64,000 nucleotides of DNA, taken from assembly GCA_003241055.1 (NCBI GenBank), contig QFOD01000006.1:124001-188000 (forward strand), written 5' to 3'. The translations under genes were made by a program, and so were the position numbers. Below the pieces are notes generated by a model, which searched no databases, had not been told where the DNA came from, and saw only the letters and a program-made list of their open reading frames with translations. This document shows, in pieces, positions 25,114 through 33,948 of the stretch. Source of the stretch: Roseateles depolymerans (lineage in GTDB: Bacteria > Pseudomonadota > Gammaproteobacteria > Burkholderiales > Burkholderiaceae_C). Within the stretch, counting starts at the first letter, position 1. Each line of letters starts with the position of its first letter.

Positions 25114-25139
25114 TCCGGGCTCGACCCCGGCGGCGGGTA

Positions 25140-25169
25140 ACTTTCTTCTGGTCGCGCCCAGAAGAAAGT
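25140..25169. repeat. 12-bp stem hairpin, left copy of a nested element
   Basis: ACTTTCTTCTGG and CCAGAAGAAAGT pair around the loop TCGCGC. The same hairpin recurs in inverse orientation at 25587-25616 with loop GCGCGA. It is therefore a short palindrome nested inside each arm of the large palindrome, typical of REP-like units. Confidence 0.8.
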
Positions 25170-25586
25170 CACCAAAGAAGATGCGCTGAACCGCACGCTG
25201 CTCGGCCCCTGCGACGCGGTCCACCACGCCGACAAGCATTCGCCCCGTGCGCAGAAGCGAGCCGCTGCGCTCTCGCGGTGGACTTGTGAAGAGCGCCAGC
25301 CATCGGCCCTTCACGCCGGTTAAGGCGCGGCTGCACGCCGACGCCTGGGACTGTGAAGTCAGAACAGAGAACCGCGCCGCGCTGGCGGCGCTGCATTTGC
25401 ATTTATTCGTGAGCACGGCGTGCAGCCGCGCGTCGGACGGCGCGCAGGTTCGAGACCACCGAGCGGTGACAAGTCCGCCGCGAGAGCGCAGCGGCTCGCT
25501 TCTGCGCACGCGGCCAGCGCCCGTTGAATTGGTGGACCGCGACGCAGCCCCAGAGCGCTGTGCGGTTAGGCGCATCTTCTTTGGTG

Positions 25587-25616
25587 ACTTTCTTCTGGGC
25601 GCGACCAGAAGAAAGT
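25587..25616. repeat. 12-bp stem hairpin, right copy of a nested element
   Basis: Mirror image of the hairpin at 25140-25169: both stems are identical and the loop is the reverse complement of the left one. It lies about 180 bases downstream of the TonB receptor's stop codon. Confidence 0.8.
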
Positions 25617-25798
25617 TACCCGCCTGCCGGGGCGGAATCCCGGCACGGTGCTGCGAGTCGCAAAGGTTCGTCGCAAGAGCAACCCGATAAACACAGCGCC
25701 CCAAGGACAAACGCTCGCAACAAGAGCGAGCCCCAGAACGATCTGACCGGGACGCCTCAGTCATCAACAAACGAGCCGTCCCGGCCATCTGAGCCTCG

Positions 25799-28360
25799 TC
25801 AGAACTGGAAGCCCACCGACAGCTCGTAGGCGCGGCCGAACAGCGGCCGTGCCAGGAACACGCCGTCCTGGCCCACGCCCTGACCGGGCACGCGGAAGTT
25901 GCCCTCCGTCAGGCCTATCTTGTTGGTCAGGTTGGTGCCGGTCAGGCGAACCTCGATGCCGTTGTCCAGCGCCAGCACCGCGCCCGCGTCCCAGCTGCGG
26001 TAGGCCGGCAGCTTCAGCACATTGGTCTGGTCGGCAAAGCGCTCGCCCACGTGGTTCAGCGTCACGAAGCTGCGCAGCTGGCCGAAGCTGGTCTGGGTCT
26101 GCCAGCTGGGCGTCAGGCGGGCCTGGAACTTGGGCGCGCGCTCCACGCGGTTGCCGCTGTACTGCTGGAAGTCCTTGTACTTGGCATCCTGGTAGTTGCC
26201 GGTGGCGGTGATCTCGAAGCCGTAGCCGGGGCGCAGGCCCAGCTCGAACTCCAGGCCGGTGGCCTTGGAGTTGGGGCGCAGCACCAGGTTGCCGGCGTTG
26301 GTGAACTGCTGGGTCTGCGAGTTGCTCAGCTTGTTCTGATACGCGGTCAGGAAGGCGCTGTAGAGCTTGGTGGCGGTCTTGAGGCCGATCTCGTACTGCG
26401 TGATGTCCTCCACCGGGTCGCGCACCTCGTTGGCGCCGCGGCCGCGCAGCACGTCGAAGTCGGGCATGCGGTGGCCCTTGTTGGCGCGCACGAACACGCT
26501 CAGCTCGCGGCTCAGGTTGTAGTTGGCGCCAGCGGTGAAGGAGTTGCGCGTCAGCTTGCTGTCCAGCAGCGTGTTCGTGCCGTTGAAGTAGGCCAGGTTG
26601 TTGTTGTAGAGCGTGGTGGGGTCGTTATCCAGGTCGCCGTTGCTGACGTTGGCGATGGTGCCGCTCAGGTGCTGGGTCTCGCGGCGTGCGCCCAGGTCCA
26701 CGCGCAGGTCCTTGGTGACCTGCCATTCGTCGGCCAGGAAGAAGGCGCGCGTGTCGCCGCTGTAGTCGGCGTCCAGGTTGAAGGAGAAGGGCGGCGACAC
26801 ATAGCCGGCCCGCGAGGCCTTGACGCCGTTGTCCAGCTGCAGGTCGATGACGCGGGCATGCGGGGTCACCGTCATCAGCTGGGCCTGGCCCAGCGTCCAT
26901 TGGTCGCTGGAGCTGTAGCCGGCCAGGTAGAGGCCCACCGTCATGTTGTGGCCGGGCAGCACCTCCTTGGACAAACGGGTCTCGTTGGTCGTGGAGCGCA
27001 GCTTCTTGTCCACCACCCACATGCCGTTCACGATGACCGGCGTGTTCATGTCGCTGATCGCGCCGCCGCCGTTGGTGAAGCTGGCCGTGCCGCCGGTGGC
27101 CAGCCGGCCGGCCGCCGCGACGACGCCGGCATCGCCGTTGGCCGCCGCCACCTGGGACTGGATGTAGCTGCCCAGCGTCTGCGGGTTGGCGCCGGAGAAG
27201 AGGGCGTAGGTCGGCACGTCGCCGCTGGTGTGGCCCAGCTTGTTGGTCAGCGTCCAGTCGCCGATCTTGGTGTCGAGGTTGGCGCCGAAGGTCTGCACGT
27301 CGGCACCGCGGCCCTTGGCCAGGTCGCGGGTGACGGTGTCGCGCAGGATCTCGGGTTGGCCGTTGGGCAGCGTGCGGCCGGTGGCACGGCCGGTCTCCAG
27401 CACGATGTGGCGCAGCTCGTTGCCGTAGAAGTAGTCCTTCAGCGCATCGAAGCCCGGGTAGCTGCTGGCGCTCTTGCCGTCGGGGCTGCCCACCACCGGG
27501 ATGGCGGTGAAGAAGGCGTTGCGGTCGTTCAGCGCGCGGGCGTAGAGCTGCAGGCTGCCGGTGTCCAGCTTGCGGTTGAGCACCAGGCTGAGCTGGCCGC
27601 CGTCATCGGCCGGGAACTGGGTGTCGCGCACGCCCTGGCTCTGGCGCCAGAAGCCGCCCACCATCACGCTCCACTTGTCGGTCAGCGGGCCGGCGTAGAC
27701 GCCGTCGATGCGCTTCAGGCTGCCGGTGCCGGTGGTCACGCGCAGGCTGCCCTCGGGGTTGCGGCCGTCCTTCTGGATGAAGTTCACGGTCACGCCGGGC
27801 TGGCCGCTGCCGAAGATGGGGCTGGGGCCGCCGCGCAGCACTTCCATGCGCTCGATGGTGTCGTCCAGGCGGAACAGCTGCGAGTGCTCGAAGAAGCTCA
27901 GCGAGGACAGCGCATACAGCGGCGCGCCGTTCTGCTGGAAGGTGGAGTAGGGGCCGTCGCCCGGCGTGGGGAAGCCGCGCACGCGGATGTTGGCATTGCT
28001 CTGGCCGCCGGTGCTCTCCACGAAGACGCCGGGCACGGTCTTGAGGATGTCGGCCGTGCTGGTGGGCGCGGCCTGCTTGATCTGCTCCTCGGTGGCGGTG
28101 GTGATGGAGAAGCCCGCCTCCAGCTTGCGCACGCCCTCGCGGCGCGCGGTGCCGGTGACGACCACGGCCTCCAGCTCCTTCACCTCGGGCGAGGTCTCGG
28201 CTGGCTTGGGCGATGCGGCGGCCTGCTGGGCCAGCGCGCCCAGCGGCGCGGCGCAGGCGGCGGCCACGGCCAGCGCGAGCAGGCGCGGGGTCAGGGCTTG
28301 AGGGGGCAGGGTGCTGGCGTGCGCGCGGGCACGCCGAGCCGCGAGGGCAGCGGTTCGCAT
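25799..28360 (-). CDS. TonB-dependent receptor
   Basis: An 853-residue outer-membrane receptor. A long N-terminal signal region ends near LGALAQQ. A TonB-box-like stretch EAVVVTGTARR lies near residue 67, followed by the plug domain (DILKTVPGVFVESTGG, NIRVRGFP, ERMEVLRGG) and a 22-strand barrel ending in the aromatic ELSVGFQF. It resembles the FhuA/ferric-siderophore-like architecture, but the neighbouring sugar transporter and trehalase, and a LacI-type operator-like site upstream, argue for carbohydrate uptake; neither can be proved here. The start MRTAALAARR was chosen because the longer frame is non-coding-like. Confidence 0.92.
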   Translation of the reverse strand: MRTAALAARRARAHASTLPPQALTPRLLALAVAAACAAPLGALAQQAAASPKPAETSPEVKELEAVVVTGTARREGVRKLEAGFSITTATEEQIKQAAPTSTADILKTVPGVFVESTGGQSNANIRVRGFPTPGDGPYSTFQQNGAPLYALSSLSFFEHSQLFRLDDTIERMEVLRGGPSPIFGSGQPGVTVNFIQKDGRNPEGSLRVTTGTGSLKRIDGVYAGPLTDKWSVMVGGFWRQSQGVRDTQFPADDGGQLSLVLNRKLDTGSLQLYARALNDRNAFFTAIPVVGSPDGKSASSYPGFDALKDYFYGNELRHIVLETGRATGRTLPNGQPEILRDTVTRDLAKGRGADVQTFGANLDTKIGDWTLTNKLGHTSGDVPTYALFSGANPQTLGSYIQSQVAAANGDAGVVAAAGRLATGGTASFTNGGGAISDMNTPVIVNGMWVVDKKLRSTTNETRLSKEVLPGHNMTVGLYLAGYSSSDQWTLGQAQLMTVTPHARVIDLQLDNGVKASRAGYVSPPFSFNLDADYSGDTRAFFLADEWQVTKDLRVDLGARRETQHLSGTIANVSNGDLDNDPTTLYNNNLAYFNGTNTLLDSKLTRNSFTAGANYNLSRELSVFVRANKGHRMPDFDVLRGRGANEVRDPVEDITQYEIGLKTATKLYSAFLTAYQNKLSNSQTQQFTNAGNLVLRPNSKATGLEFELGLRPGYGFEITATGNYQDAKYKDFQQYSGNRVERAPKFQARLTPSWQTQTSFGQLRSFVTLNHVGERFADQTNVLKLPAYRSWDAGAVLALDNGIEVRLTGTNLTNKIGLTEGNFRVPGQGVGQDGVFLARPLFGRAYELSVGFQF

Positions 28361-28444
28361 GGGCTTGTCTCCAAAGTTGTTGTGTGGTCTCGCCCGATCA
28401 AGGGCGCAGCGGCGCCTCTCGTCGTCGGCGCGACTTTGGGTGCA

Positions 28445-28462
28445 AATGTTATCGATGTCATT
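28445..28462. promoter_or_regulatory. LacI-family operator-like palindrome upstream of the TonB receptor
   Basis: AATGTTATCGATGTCATT is an 18-bp imperfect palindrome centred on ATCGAT, 85 bases before the receptor start. It fits the general LacI/GalR operator form with a central CG. In proteobacteria such sites often control TonB receptors and sugar transporters. No lacI-type regulator gene is in the window, so a trans-acting repressor is assumed. Confidence 0.4.
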
Positions 28463-28605
28463 CGCGTAAACCCGGGGCTGTCGGCGGCGCCCGACAGTGC
28501 GGATCGAGGCCGTCTCTCCAGCGGCGGCACAAGGCAGCGAGCCGGCACAGGGCCGGCTCGCGAGGGGGCTGGCGCCTGCGCGCCATGGAGTGGGATGTGA
28601 GCCGC

Positions 28606-30495
28606 TCAGGGCGCGGCGCACAGGCAGTGCGCCGCGGTCGCGCGGTCCCAGCGGCCCTGGGCCGCGGCCTGGCCCAGCTGGCGCAGCGCGGCCAGGTCCT
28701 CGGCCACCGGGGCCTGCAGCGCCTGCAGCCCGCCGAGGGCGGACAGCGGCTGCAGCTGCTCGGCCAGCGCGTTCACGAGGGGGGGCGCCAGCACGTCGCC
28801 CAGCGAGGCGATCAGCCGATCGGTGCGGCTCAGATCGCGCTCGATGTAGCGCACGCGTGGGCGCACGCCCTCGGGCTGGGGCTGCTTGATCAGCTGGGCG
28901 GCGGTGCGCAGCGCGTCGTCGTAGCTGCCCAGGCGGTCGACCAGGCCGCGCTCCTTGGCCTGCGCGCCGGTCCAGATGCGACCCTGGGCGACGGTGTCGA
29001 TCTGCGCCGGCGTGGTCTTGCGGGCCTGGGCGGCCAGGCCGGTGAAGCGGGCGTAGATGCCTTCCACGCCGGACTGCAGCGCGGCCTGCAGACGCGGGTC
29101 CAGCGGGCGGCGCGGGTCGTAGCCGCCGGCCAGCCAGGTGGTGGTGGTGCCGCCGGTGCGCAGCGAGAGCTTGTCCATCAGGCCTTCAGCGGTCGGCAGG
29201 ATGGAGAACACGCCGATGCTGCCGGTGATGGTGCCGGGGTCGGCGATGACAGCGTCGCTGTTCATCGTGATCCAGTAGCCGCCGGAGGCCGCCACGTCAC
29301 CCATGGAGACCACCACCGGCTTGCCGGCCTGGCGCGTCAGCTCCAGCTCGCGGCGGATGATCTCGGACGCGAAGGCGCTGCCGCCGGGCGAGTTCACCCG
29401 CAGCACGACGGCCTTCACGGTGTCGTCCTCGCGGGCGCGGCGGATCAGGCGTGCGGTGGAGTCGCCGCCGATGCGGCCGGGGCCGGCATCGCCTTCGACG
29501 ATCTCACCCTCGGCCACCACCACGGCAATGGCCGCCGGGCCCAGGTCCTGCGGCAGGCGGGCGACATAGTCGCCCAGCCCGATCTGGCGGAAGCTCTTGC
29601 CGGCGTCGTCGCGGGCGCCGCGCTGGATCAGCAGCTCGCGCATCTGGTCGCGGGTCTTGAGGCCGTCCACCAGCTTGGCCTGCAGCGCGAGCTGAGCGGG
29701 GTCGCCCTTGAGCGCGGCCAGGCGTTGCGGCAGCTCGTCGATGCCGCGGGCGATGCTGCCGGCCTCCAGCTTGCGGGCCTTCTCGATGGCGCCGGTGTAG
29801 CCGCTCCACAGCTCGCCATAGACCAGGCCCTCGGCCTCCTGCGTGGCCGGGCTCGGGCCGGTGGCCGTGTAGGGCTCGGCAAAGCTCTTGTAGGTGCCGA
29901 CCTTGGCCACGTGGACGGTCACGCCCAGGCGGTCCAGCGCTTCCTTGAAATAGATGCGCCGCGCCCCGAAGCCCTGGATGTTCACCATGCCCATGGGGTG
30001 CAGGTAGACCTGGTCGGCCTGGGCGGCCAGGAAGTAGCCGCGCTGGCTGTAGCTGTCGCCATAGGCCAGCACGGGCTTGCCGCTGGCCTTGAAGCGCTGG
30101 ATGGCGGCGCTCACCTCGTGCAGGCCGGCCAGGCCGGCGCTGTCCAGGCTGTCGACATCCAGCAGCAGCGTGGTGATCTTGTCGTCACGCGCGGCGGCAT
30201 CCAGCGCGGCGAGCACATCGCGCAGGCGGGTCTGGTGCGGCAGGCTGCTGCCGCGGGCCTGGGCCGCGAGCTGCTCGCGTGGCGAGCCCGAGTACTGCTC
30301 CACCAGCTGGCCGTCCAGCTTGAGCACCAGCGTCGTGCCGCTCGGCAGCGGCCGCGGCGTGTGCGACAGCCAGGCCACGACGAACACGACGAGCAGCGTC
30401 AGCACCAGCAGGTTCATCAGCGCACGCCGGGTGCCGTCGAGCAGCCACCAGGCCTTGGAGAACAGCCAGCCTATTGCCTTGAACATGGATCGCAT
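28606..30495 (-). CDS. sppA: Signal peptide peptidase SppA, 67-kDa type
   Basis: A 629-residue inner-membrane serine protease that degrades cleaved signal peptides. One N-terminal transmembrane segment (about 27-45) anchors two tandem Clp-like domains. The catalytic lysine is K203 (VGTYKSFAEP) and the nucleophile S404 (GDVAASGGYW), the Ser/Lys dyad of long SppA. NSPGGS and TGSIGVF are also family marks. Length agrees with E. coli SppA. GAGA lies before the ATG; MFKAIG three codons later is an alternative start. Divergent from the glutamate-synthase-like gene; the TonB receptor follows on the same strand 245 bases away. Confidence 0.95.
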   Translation of the reverse strand: MRSMFKAIGWLFSKAWWLLDGTRRALMNLLVLTLLVVFVVAWLSHTPRPLPSGTTLVLKLDGQLVEQYSGSPREQLAAQARGSSLPHQTRLRDVLAALDAAARDDKITTLLLDVDSLDSAGLAGLHEVSAAIQRFKASGKPVLAYGDSYSQRGYFLAAQADQVYLHPMGMVNIQGFGARRIYFKEALDRLGVTVHVAKVGTYKSFAEPYTATGPSPATQEAEGLVYGELWSGYTGAIEKARKLEAGSIARGIDELPQRLAALKGDPAQLALQAKLVDGLKTRDQMRELLIQRGARDDAGKSFRQIGLGDYVARLPQDLGPAAIAVVVAEGEIVEGDAGPGRIGGDSTARLIRRAREDDTVKAVVLRVNSPGGSAFASEIIRRELELTRQAGKPVVVSMGDVAASGGYWITMNSDAVIADPGTITGSIGVFSILPTAEGLMDKLSLRTGGTTTTWLAGGYDPRRPLDPRLQAALQSGVEGIYARFTGLAAQARKTTPAQIDTVAQGRIWTGAQAKERGLVDRLGSYDDALRTAAQLIKQPQPEGVRPRVRYIERDLSRTDRLIASLGDVLAPPLVNALAEQLQPLSALGGLQALQAPVAEDLAALRQLGQAAAQGRWDRATAAHCLCAAP

Positions 30496-30613
30496 CGTTC
30501 GTCTCGAAATCAGTCAGCGCGGCGATTGTGCAGTGCGCTCGCTCCAGGCGCTGCTGCGCGGGGATAGGTTCAGCCTTGCCTTAAGCTGCGCCCGACACCG
30601 ACAAGGACCCCTC

Positions 30614-32257
30614 ATGCCCGACTGGTTGCGCCACCTCAGCCAACGCCTGCCGCTGCGCTATTTCACCTGGCTGGCCTGTGGGCTGCTGGCGCTGTATTTC
30701 GGGCTGGGCTGGCTTGTCGGGCTCAACGAGGGCTGGCTGGCGCTGCTGTTCGTCGCCCTCAGCCTGGTCGGGCTGCACGACGTGCGCCAGGCGCACCACT
30801 CCATCCTGCGCAACTACCCGGTCATTGGCCACATGCGCTTCCTGCTGGAGTTCATCCGGCCGGAGATCCGCCAGTATTTCCTCGAGGGCGACACCGAGGC
30901 AGCGCCGTTCTCGCGTGCGCAGCGGTCGCTGGTCTACCAGCGCGCCAAGGGCGCACCCGACCAGCGCCCGTTCGGCACCCTGGTGGACGTGGGCCAGCGC
31001 GGCTACGAATGGATCAACCACTCGCTGATGCCCACCCACCTGCCCGGGCACGACTTCCGCATCGTCATCGGCGCGGGCCGCGCCCAGCCTTACGACGCCA
31101 GCGTGTTCAACATCTCGGCCATGAGCTTCGGCGCGCTCAGCGCCAACGCCATCCTGGCGCTGAACCAGGGCGCCAAGGCCGGGCGCTTTGCGCATGACAC
31201 CGGCGAGGGCTCGATCAGCTCGCACCACCGCGTGCATGGCGGCGACCTGATCTGGGAGATCGGTTCCGGCTATTTCGGCTGCCGCAATGCTGATGGCAGC
31301 TTCAACGCCGAGAAGTTCCGCGCCGCGGCGACGGACCCGCAGGTCAAGATGATCGAGCTCAAGCTCAGCCAGGGCGCCAAGCCGGGTCATGGCGGCGTGC
31401 TGCCCGGGCCCAAGGTGACGCGGGAGATCGCCGACACGCGCGGCGTGCCCGAGGGTCAGGACTGCATCTCGCCGGCCCGCCACAGCGCGTTCTCCACGCC
31501 GCTGGAGATGATGCGTTTCATCGAGCAGCTGCGCGAGCTGTCGGGCGGCAAGCCCACCGGCTTCAAGCTCTGCATCGGCCACCCCTGGGAATGGTTTGCC
31601 GTGGCCAAGGCCATGGTGGAGACCGGCATCACGCCGGACTTCATCGTCGTCGACGGCGCCGAGGGCGGCACTGGTGCGGCGCCGCTGGAGTTCACCAACC
31701 ATGTGGGCGCGCCGCTGCAGGAGGGGCTGCGCCTGGTGCACAACACGCTGGTGGGCCTGAACCTGCGCGAGCAGATCAAGCTGGGCTGCGCCGGCAAGGT
31801 CACCACGGCCTTCGACATCGTGCGCCTGATGGCCTTGGGCGCGGACTGGTGCAACTCGGCGCGTGGCTTCATGTTCGCGCTGGGCTGCATCCAGGCGCAG
31901 AGCTGCCACACCGGCACCTGCCCTACCGGCGTCACCACGCAGGACCCGCGCCGCCAGCAGGCGCTGGTGGTGCCGGACAAGGCCGCGCGCGTGGCCAACT
32001 TCCACCAAAACACGCTGAAGGCGCTGAAGGAGCTGGTGGAGGCGGCCGGCCTGTGCCACCCCAGCGAGATCACCGCCCAGCACATCGTGCACCGCACCGA
32101 CAAGCACGAGGTGCGCCTGCTGGCCAACCTGCTGCCCTTCGTGCCGCCGGGTGCGCTGCTGCGTGGCGAACTCAGCCACAACACCTTCCGCCTGTACTGG
32201 CCGCTGGCCAGCGCGCACAGCTTCGAGGCCCAGGGGGTGATCGAACGCCTGCCCTGA
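30614..32257 (+). CDS. Membrane-anchored FMN-binding glutamate-synthase-family protein
   Basis: A 547-residue protein. Two hydrophobic segments at about 17-36 and 38-56 anchor it in the membrane. The rest is a glutamate synthase large-subunit FMN domain: ISAMSFGALSANAILALNQGA, GEGSIS, GAKPGHGG, DGAEGGTGAAP. The C-x5-C-x4-C motif GCIQAQSCHTGTCPTGV is the 3Fe-4S ligand set of GltS. The glutaminase and GXGXG domains are absent, so it is not a full glutamate synthase; the physiological reaction of this archaeal-GltS-like family is unclear. AAGGA lies about 8 bases upstream of the ATG. Monocistronic and divergent from sppA. Confidence 0.88.
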   Translation: MPDWLRHLSQRLPLRYFTWLACGLLALYFGLGWLVGLNEGWLALLFVALSLVGLHDVRQAHHSILRNYPVIGHMRFLLEFIRPEIRQYFLEGDTEAAPFSRAQRSLVYQRAKGAPDQRPFGTLVDVGQRGYEWINHSLMPTHLPGHDFRIVIGAGRAQPYDASVFNISAMSFGALSANAILALNQGAKAGRFAHDTGEGSISSHHRVHGGDLIWEIGSGYFGCRNADGSFNAEKFRAAATDPQVKMIELKLSQGAKPGHGGVLPGPKVTREIADTRGVPEGQDCISPARHSAFSTPLEMMRFIEQLRELSGGKPTGFKLCIGHPWEWFAVAKAMVETGITPDFIVVDGAEGGTGAAPLEFTNHVGAPLQEGLRLVHNTLVGLNLREQIKLGCAGKVTTAFDIVRLMALGADWCNSARGFMFALGCIQAQSCHTGTCPTGVTTQDPRRQQALVVPDKAARVANFHQNTLKALKELVEAAGLCHPSEITAQHIVHRTDKHEVRLLANLLPFVPPGALLRGELSHNTFRLYWPLASAHSFEAQGVIERLP

Positions 32258-32357
32258 GTCAGGGGGCGGACCCCGCCTGCTTGAGGGGGAATGGGGTCAA
32301 GATTTGATGGCTGAAACGGCAAAAACTGCAAAATGCACCCCGCGCAGTTTTCCGCCC

Positions 32358-33005
32358 ATGTCCACGGTCTACCTTCTCCGTCACAGTGACCCCGCCCTGC
32401 AGCGGGCGCGGTCTGCCCTGCTGCAGGCCGATGGCCTGGAGCTGGCCGGGGCGCAGTCCACGCTGACGGACGGCCTGCCCGAGATCGCGCGCCTGGCGCC
32501 CGACATCGTGGCCTGCGATCTGCGCCTGGCGGACAGCCACGCGATGCGCGTGGCCCATGAACTGGGCCGCCTGCCGGTGCGGCCCCAGCTGCTGCTGCTG
32601 ACGCCGACGGCCGACGACCTGCAGCTGTTCGCCGCGCTGAGCGCCGGGGCCAACAGCTTCCATGTCGAGCAGAGCGGCGGCGCGGGCCTGGCCAGCGCCT
32701 TGCAGCGGCTGCAGGCCTGCCGCGCGACGCTGGGGCCGCAGCACGCGCGTCAGGCGCTGGCGGCCTTCGGCATCGAGCGCAGCCCGCTGGTGACGGCCAG
32801 CGCGGCCCCTGCCGCCATCGACGTCACGCCGGCGGGGCGCCAGGTCGACCAGGCCGGCCGCCACCTGCTGAGCCTGCTGGCGCACGGTCTGCTGGCCGGC
32901 GAGGTGGCGCGCCTGTGGCAGCTGGAGCTGGCCGAGGTGGAGCGGCGCATCTGGCGCCTGGTGCGCCTGCTGCACGTGCGTTCGCGCGAGCTGCAGATCG
33001 CCTGA
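32358..33005 (+). CDS. Degenerate NarL/LuxR-type response regulator
   Basis: A 215-residue protein with a receiver-like N-terminal half: STVYLLRHSD at the first strand, D54 in VACDLRL at the phospho-acceptor position, and a C-terminal LuxR-like HTH (about 165-212, LLAHGLLAGEVARLWQLEL ... LLHVRSREL). The acidic pair of the first strand is reduced to a single Asp, and the conserved Lys of strand five is missing (FHVEQSG). It may be phosphorylation-independent or inactive as a switch. Start MSTVYLLR chosen by fold. No kinase is adjacent. Confidence 0.65.
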   Translation: MSTVYLLRHSDPALQRARSALLQADGLELAGAQSTLTDGLPEIARLAPDIVACDLRLADSHAMRVAHELGRLPVRPQLLLLTPTADDLQLFAALSAGANSFHVEQSGGAGLASALQRLQACRATLGPQHARQALAAFGIERSPLVTASAAPAAIDVTPAGRQVDQAGRHLLSLLAHGLLAGEVARLWQLELAEVERRIWRLVRLLHVRSRELQIA

Positions 33006-33045
33006 TCTGCCGGGGCGGCTGGCCGCCCGCGGGTCAGGCCTTGCT

Positions 33046-33675
33046 TCAGGCCGCCGGCGGGCGGGTGTCGATGAAGCTCTGGCGGGCGGACAGCTTGTCC
33101 ATGTGGCGGGCCAGGTTGGGGTGGGTCTCGCGCCAGGTGATCTCGGGGAAACGGAACTCCAGCCAGCCCAGCGCGCAGCCCACGGCGATGTCGGCCAGCG
33201 AGAAGTGGCTGCCCGAGCACCAGGGCTTGTCGCCCAGGCCGTGGCTCATCGCGGCCAGCGCCGCGTTCACCTTGCCGAGATGACGGTCTATCCAGGCGGC
33301 ACTGCGCTGCTCGGGCGTGCGCTGGGCCCAGGTGCGCTCCAGGCGCACGAGGATGGCCGCGTCCATGATGCCGTCGGCCAGCGCCTCCCAGGTGCGCACC
33401 TCGCAGCGCTCGCGGCCGCGCTCGGGAATGAGCTTGCCCACCGGCGAAAGCGTGTCCACGTATTCGACGATGACGCGCGAGTCGAAGACCGCGCCGGCAA
33501 TGGAGTCCTGACCCTCCATGACCAGGCAGGGCACCTTGCCCAGCGGGTTCATCTTCAGGATGGCATCGCTGCCCCAGACGTCCTCCAGCACCAGCTGGTA
33601 ATCGAGCTTCTTCTCGGCCATCACGATACGTACCTTGCGCACGTAGGGGCTGGTGAGAGAACCGATCAACTTCAT
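33046..33675 (-). CDS. Glutathione S-transferase family protein
   Basis: A 209-residue cytoplasmic transferase with a thioredoxin-like N-terminal domain MKLIGSLTSPYVRKVRIVMA, the cis-Pro region GKVPCLVM and the acidic/serine glutathione contact DSRVIVEY, then an all-alpha C-terminal domain with FSLADIAVGCALGWL (N-capping box). Catalytic S9 or so is in SLTSPYVRK, as in beta/YfcF-like GSTs. Start MKLIGS was preferred to the ATG three codons earlier; neither has a clear Shine-Dalgarno. TAGAAT at 33715-33720 on this strand is a plausible -10. Divergent from purB. Confidence 0.93.
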   Translation of the reverse strand: MKLIGSLTSPYVRKVRIVMAEKKLDYQLVLEDVWGSDAILKMNPLGKVPCLVMEGQDSIAGAVFDSRVIVEYVDTLSPVGKLIPERGRERCEVRTWEALADGIMDAAILVRLERTWAQRTPEQRSAAWIDRHLGKVNAALAAMSHGLGDKPWCSGSHFSLADIAVGCALGWLEFRFPEITWRETHPNLARHMDKLSARQSFIDTRPPAA

Positions 33676-33714
33676 GGCTGTCATAGGGGAAACGGGGCAC
33701 GTAACTCGGAATTC

Positions 33715-33720
33715 ATTCTA
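33715..33720 (-). promoter_or_regulatory. Candidate -10 element for the GST gene
   Basis: TAGAAT on the minus strand, 39 bases before the GST start, matches five of six positions of the sigma-70 -10 consensus. The same hexamer occurs on the other strand at 33910-33915 facing purB. No strong -35 was identified. Confidence 0.35.
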
Positions 33721-33909
33721 GCCAGCGCCCCCCTGTTCCCCGCCTGTGTGGGGCCGTTGTCGGCTGGGCCCGACAGCCCCGCCTTTGGAGGGGTTGCCAG
33801 CCCGTCGGCGAGCCTCCAGAGTGCTATTGCTGCATCGCGGACCGGGTGTCCCGCAGGGCGTGGCCGGGCGGGCGACGGGCCCCGGATTCCGCCTCGGGCC
33901 GGTGAAAAC

Positions 33910-33915
33910 TAGAAT
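33910..33915 (+). promoter_or_regulatory. Candidate -10 element for purB
   Basis: TAGAAT (five of six matches to the -10 consensus), 33 bases before the purB ATG. The sequence 17 bases upstream (TTCCGC) is a poor -35. I see no PurR-type operator in the intergenic region 33676-33948, which otherwise holds nothing recognisable. Confidence 0.35.
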
Positions 33916-33948
33916 CTGTGGGTTTTTGCTGACTCTGCCGGATTCCAC

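Larger units (their letters stand above)
24984..25697. repeat. Large interrupted palindrome (two inverted copies of a repeat unit)
   Basis: The non-coding stretch between the MFS gene and the TonB receptor is one long imperfect inverted repeat. Three segments on the left (25132-25196, 25246-25278, 25325-25340) are mirrored on the right (25560-25624, 25478-25510, 25416-25431) about the same axis, base 25378. The similarity continues outward: 24984-25045 matches the reverse complement of about 25634-25697, but the left side carries an additional insert of roughly 80 bases with two hairpins. I see no transposase and no real gene here; open frames in it are by-products of the repeat. It looks like an inverted pair of a REP/MITE-like Burkholderiales repeat. 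Confidence 0.85.

Noticed and set aside
25132..25624. A CRISPR array or insertion sequence
   Set aside because: The repeats are inverted around one axis rather than direct and evenly spaced, and no transposase or cas gene is present.
24973..25788. A 271-codon open frame across the palindromic repeat
   Set aside because: It contains the same peptide-like stretches twice because it reads through both inverted copies; no start signal or protein family supports it.
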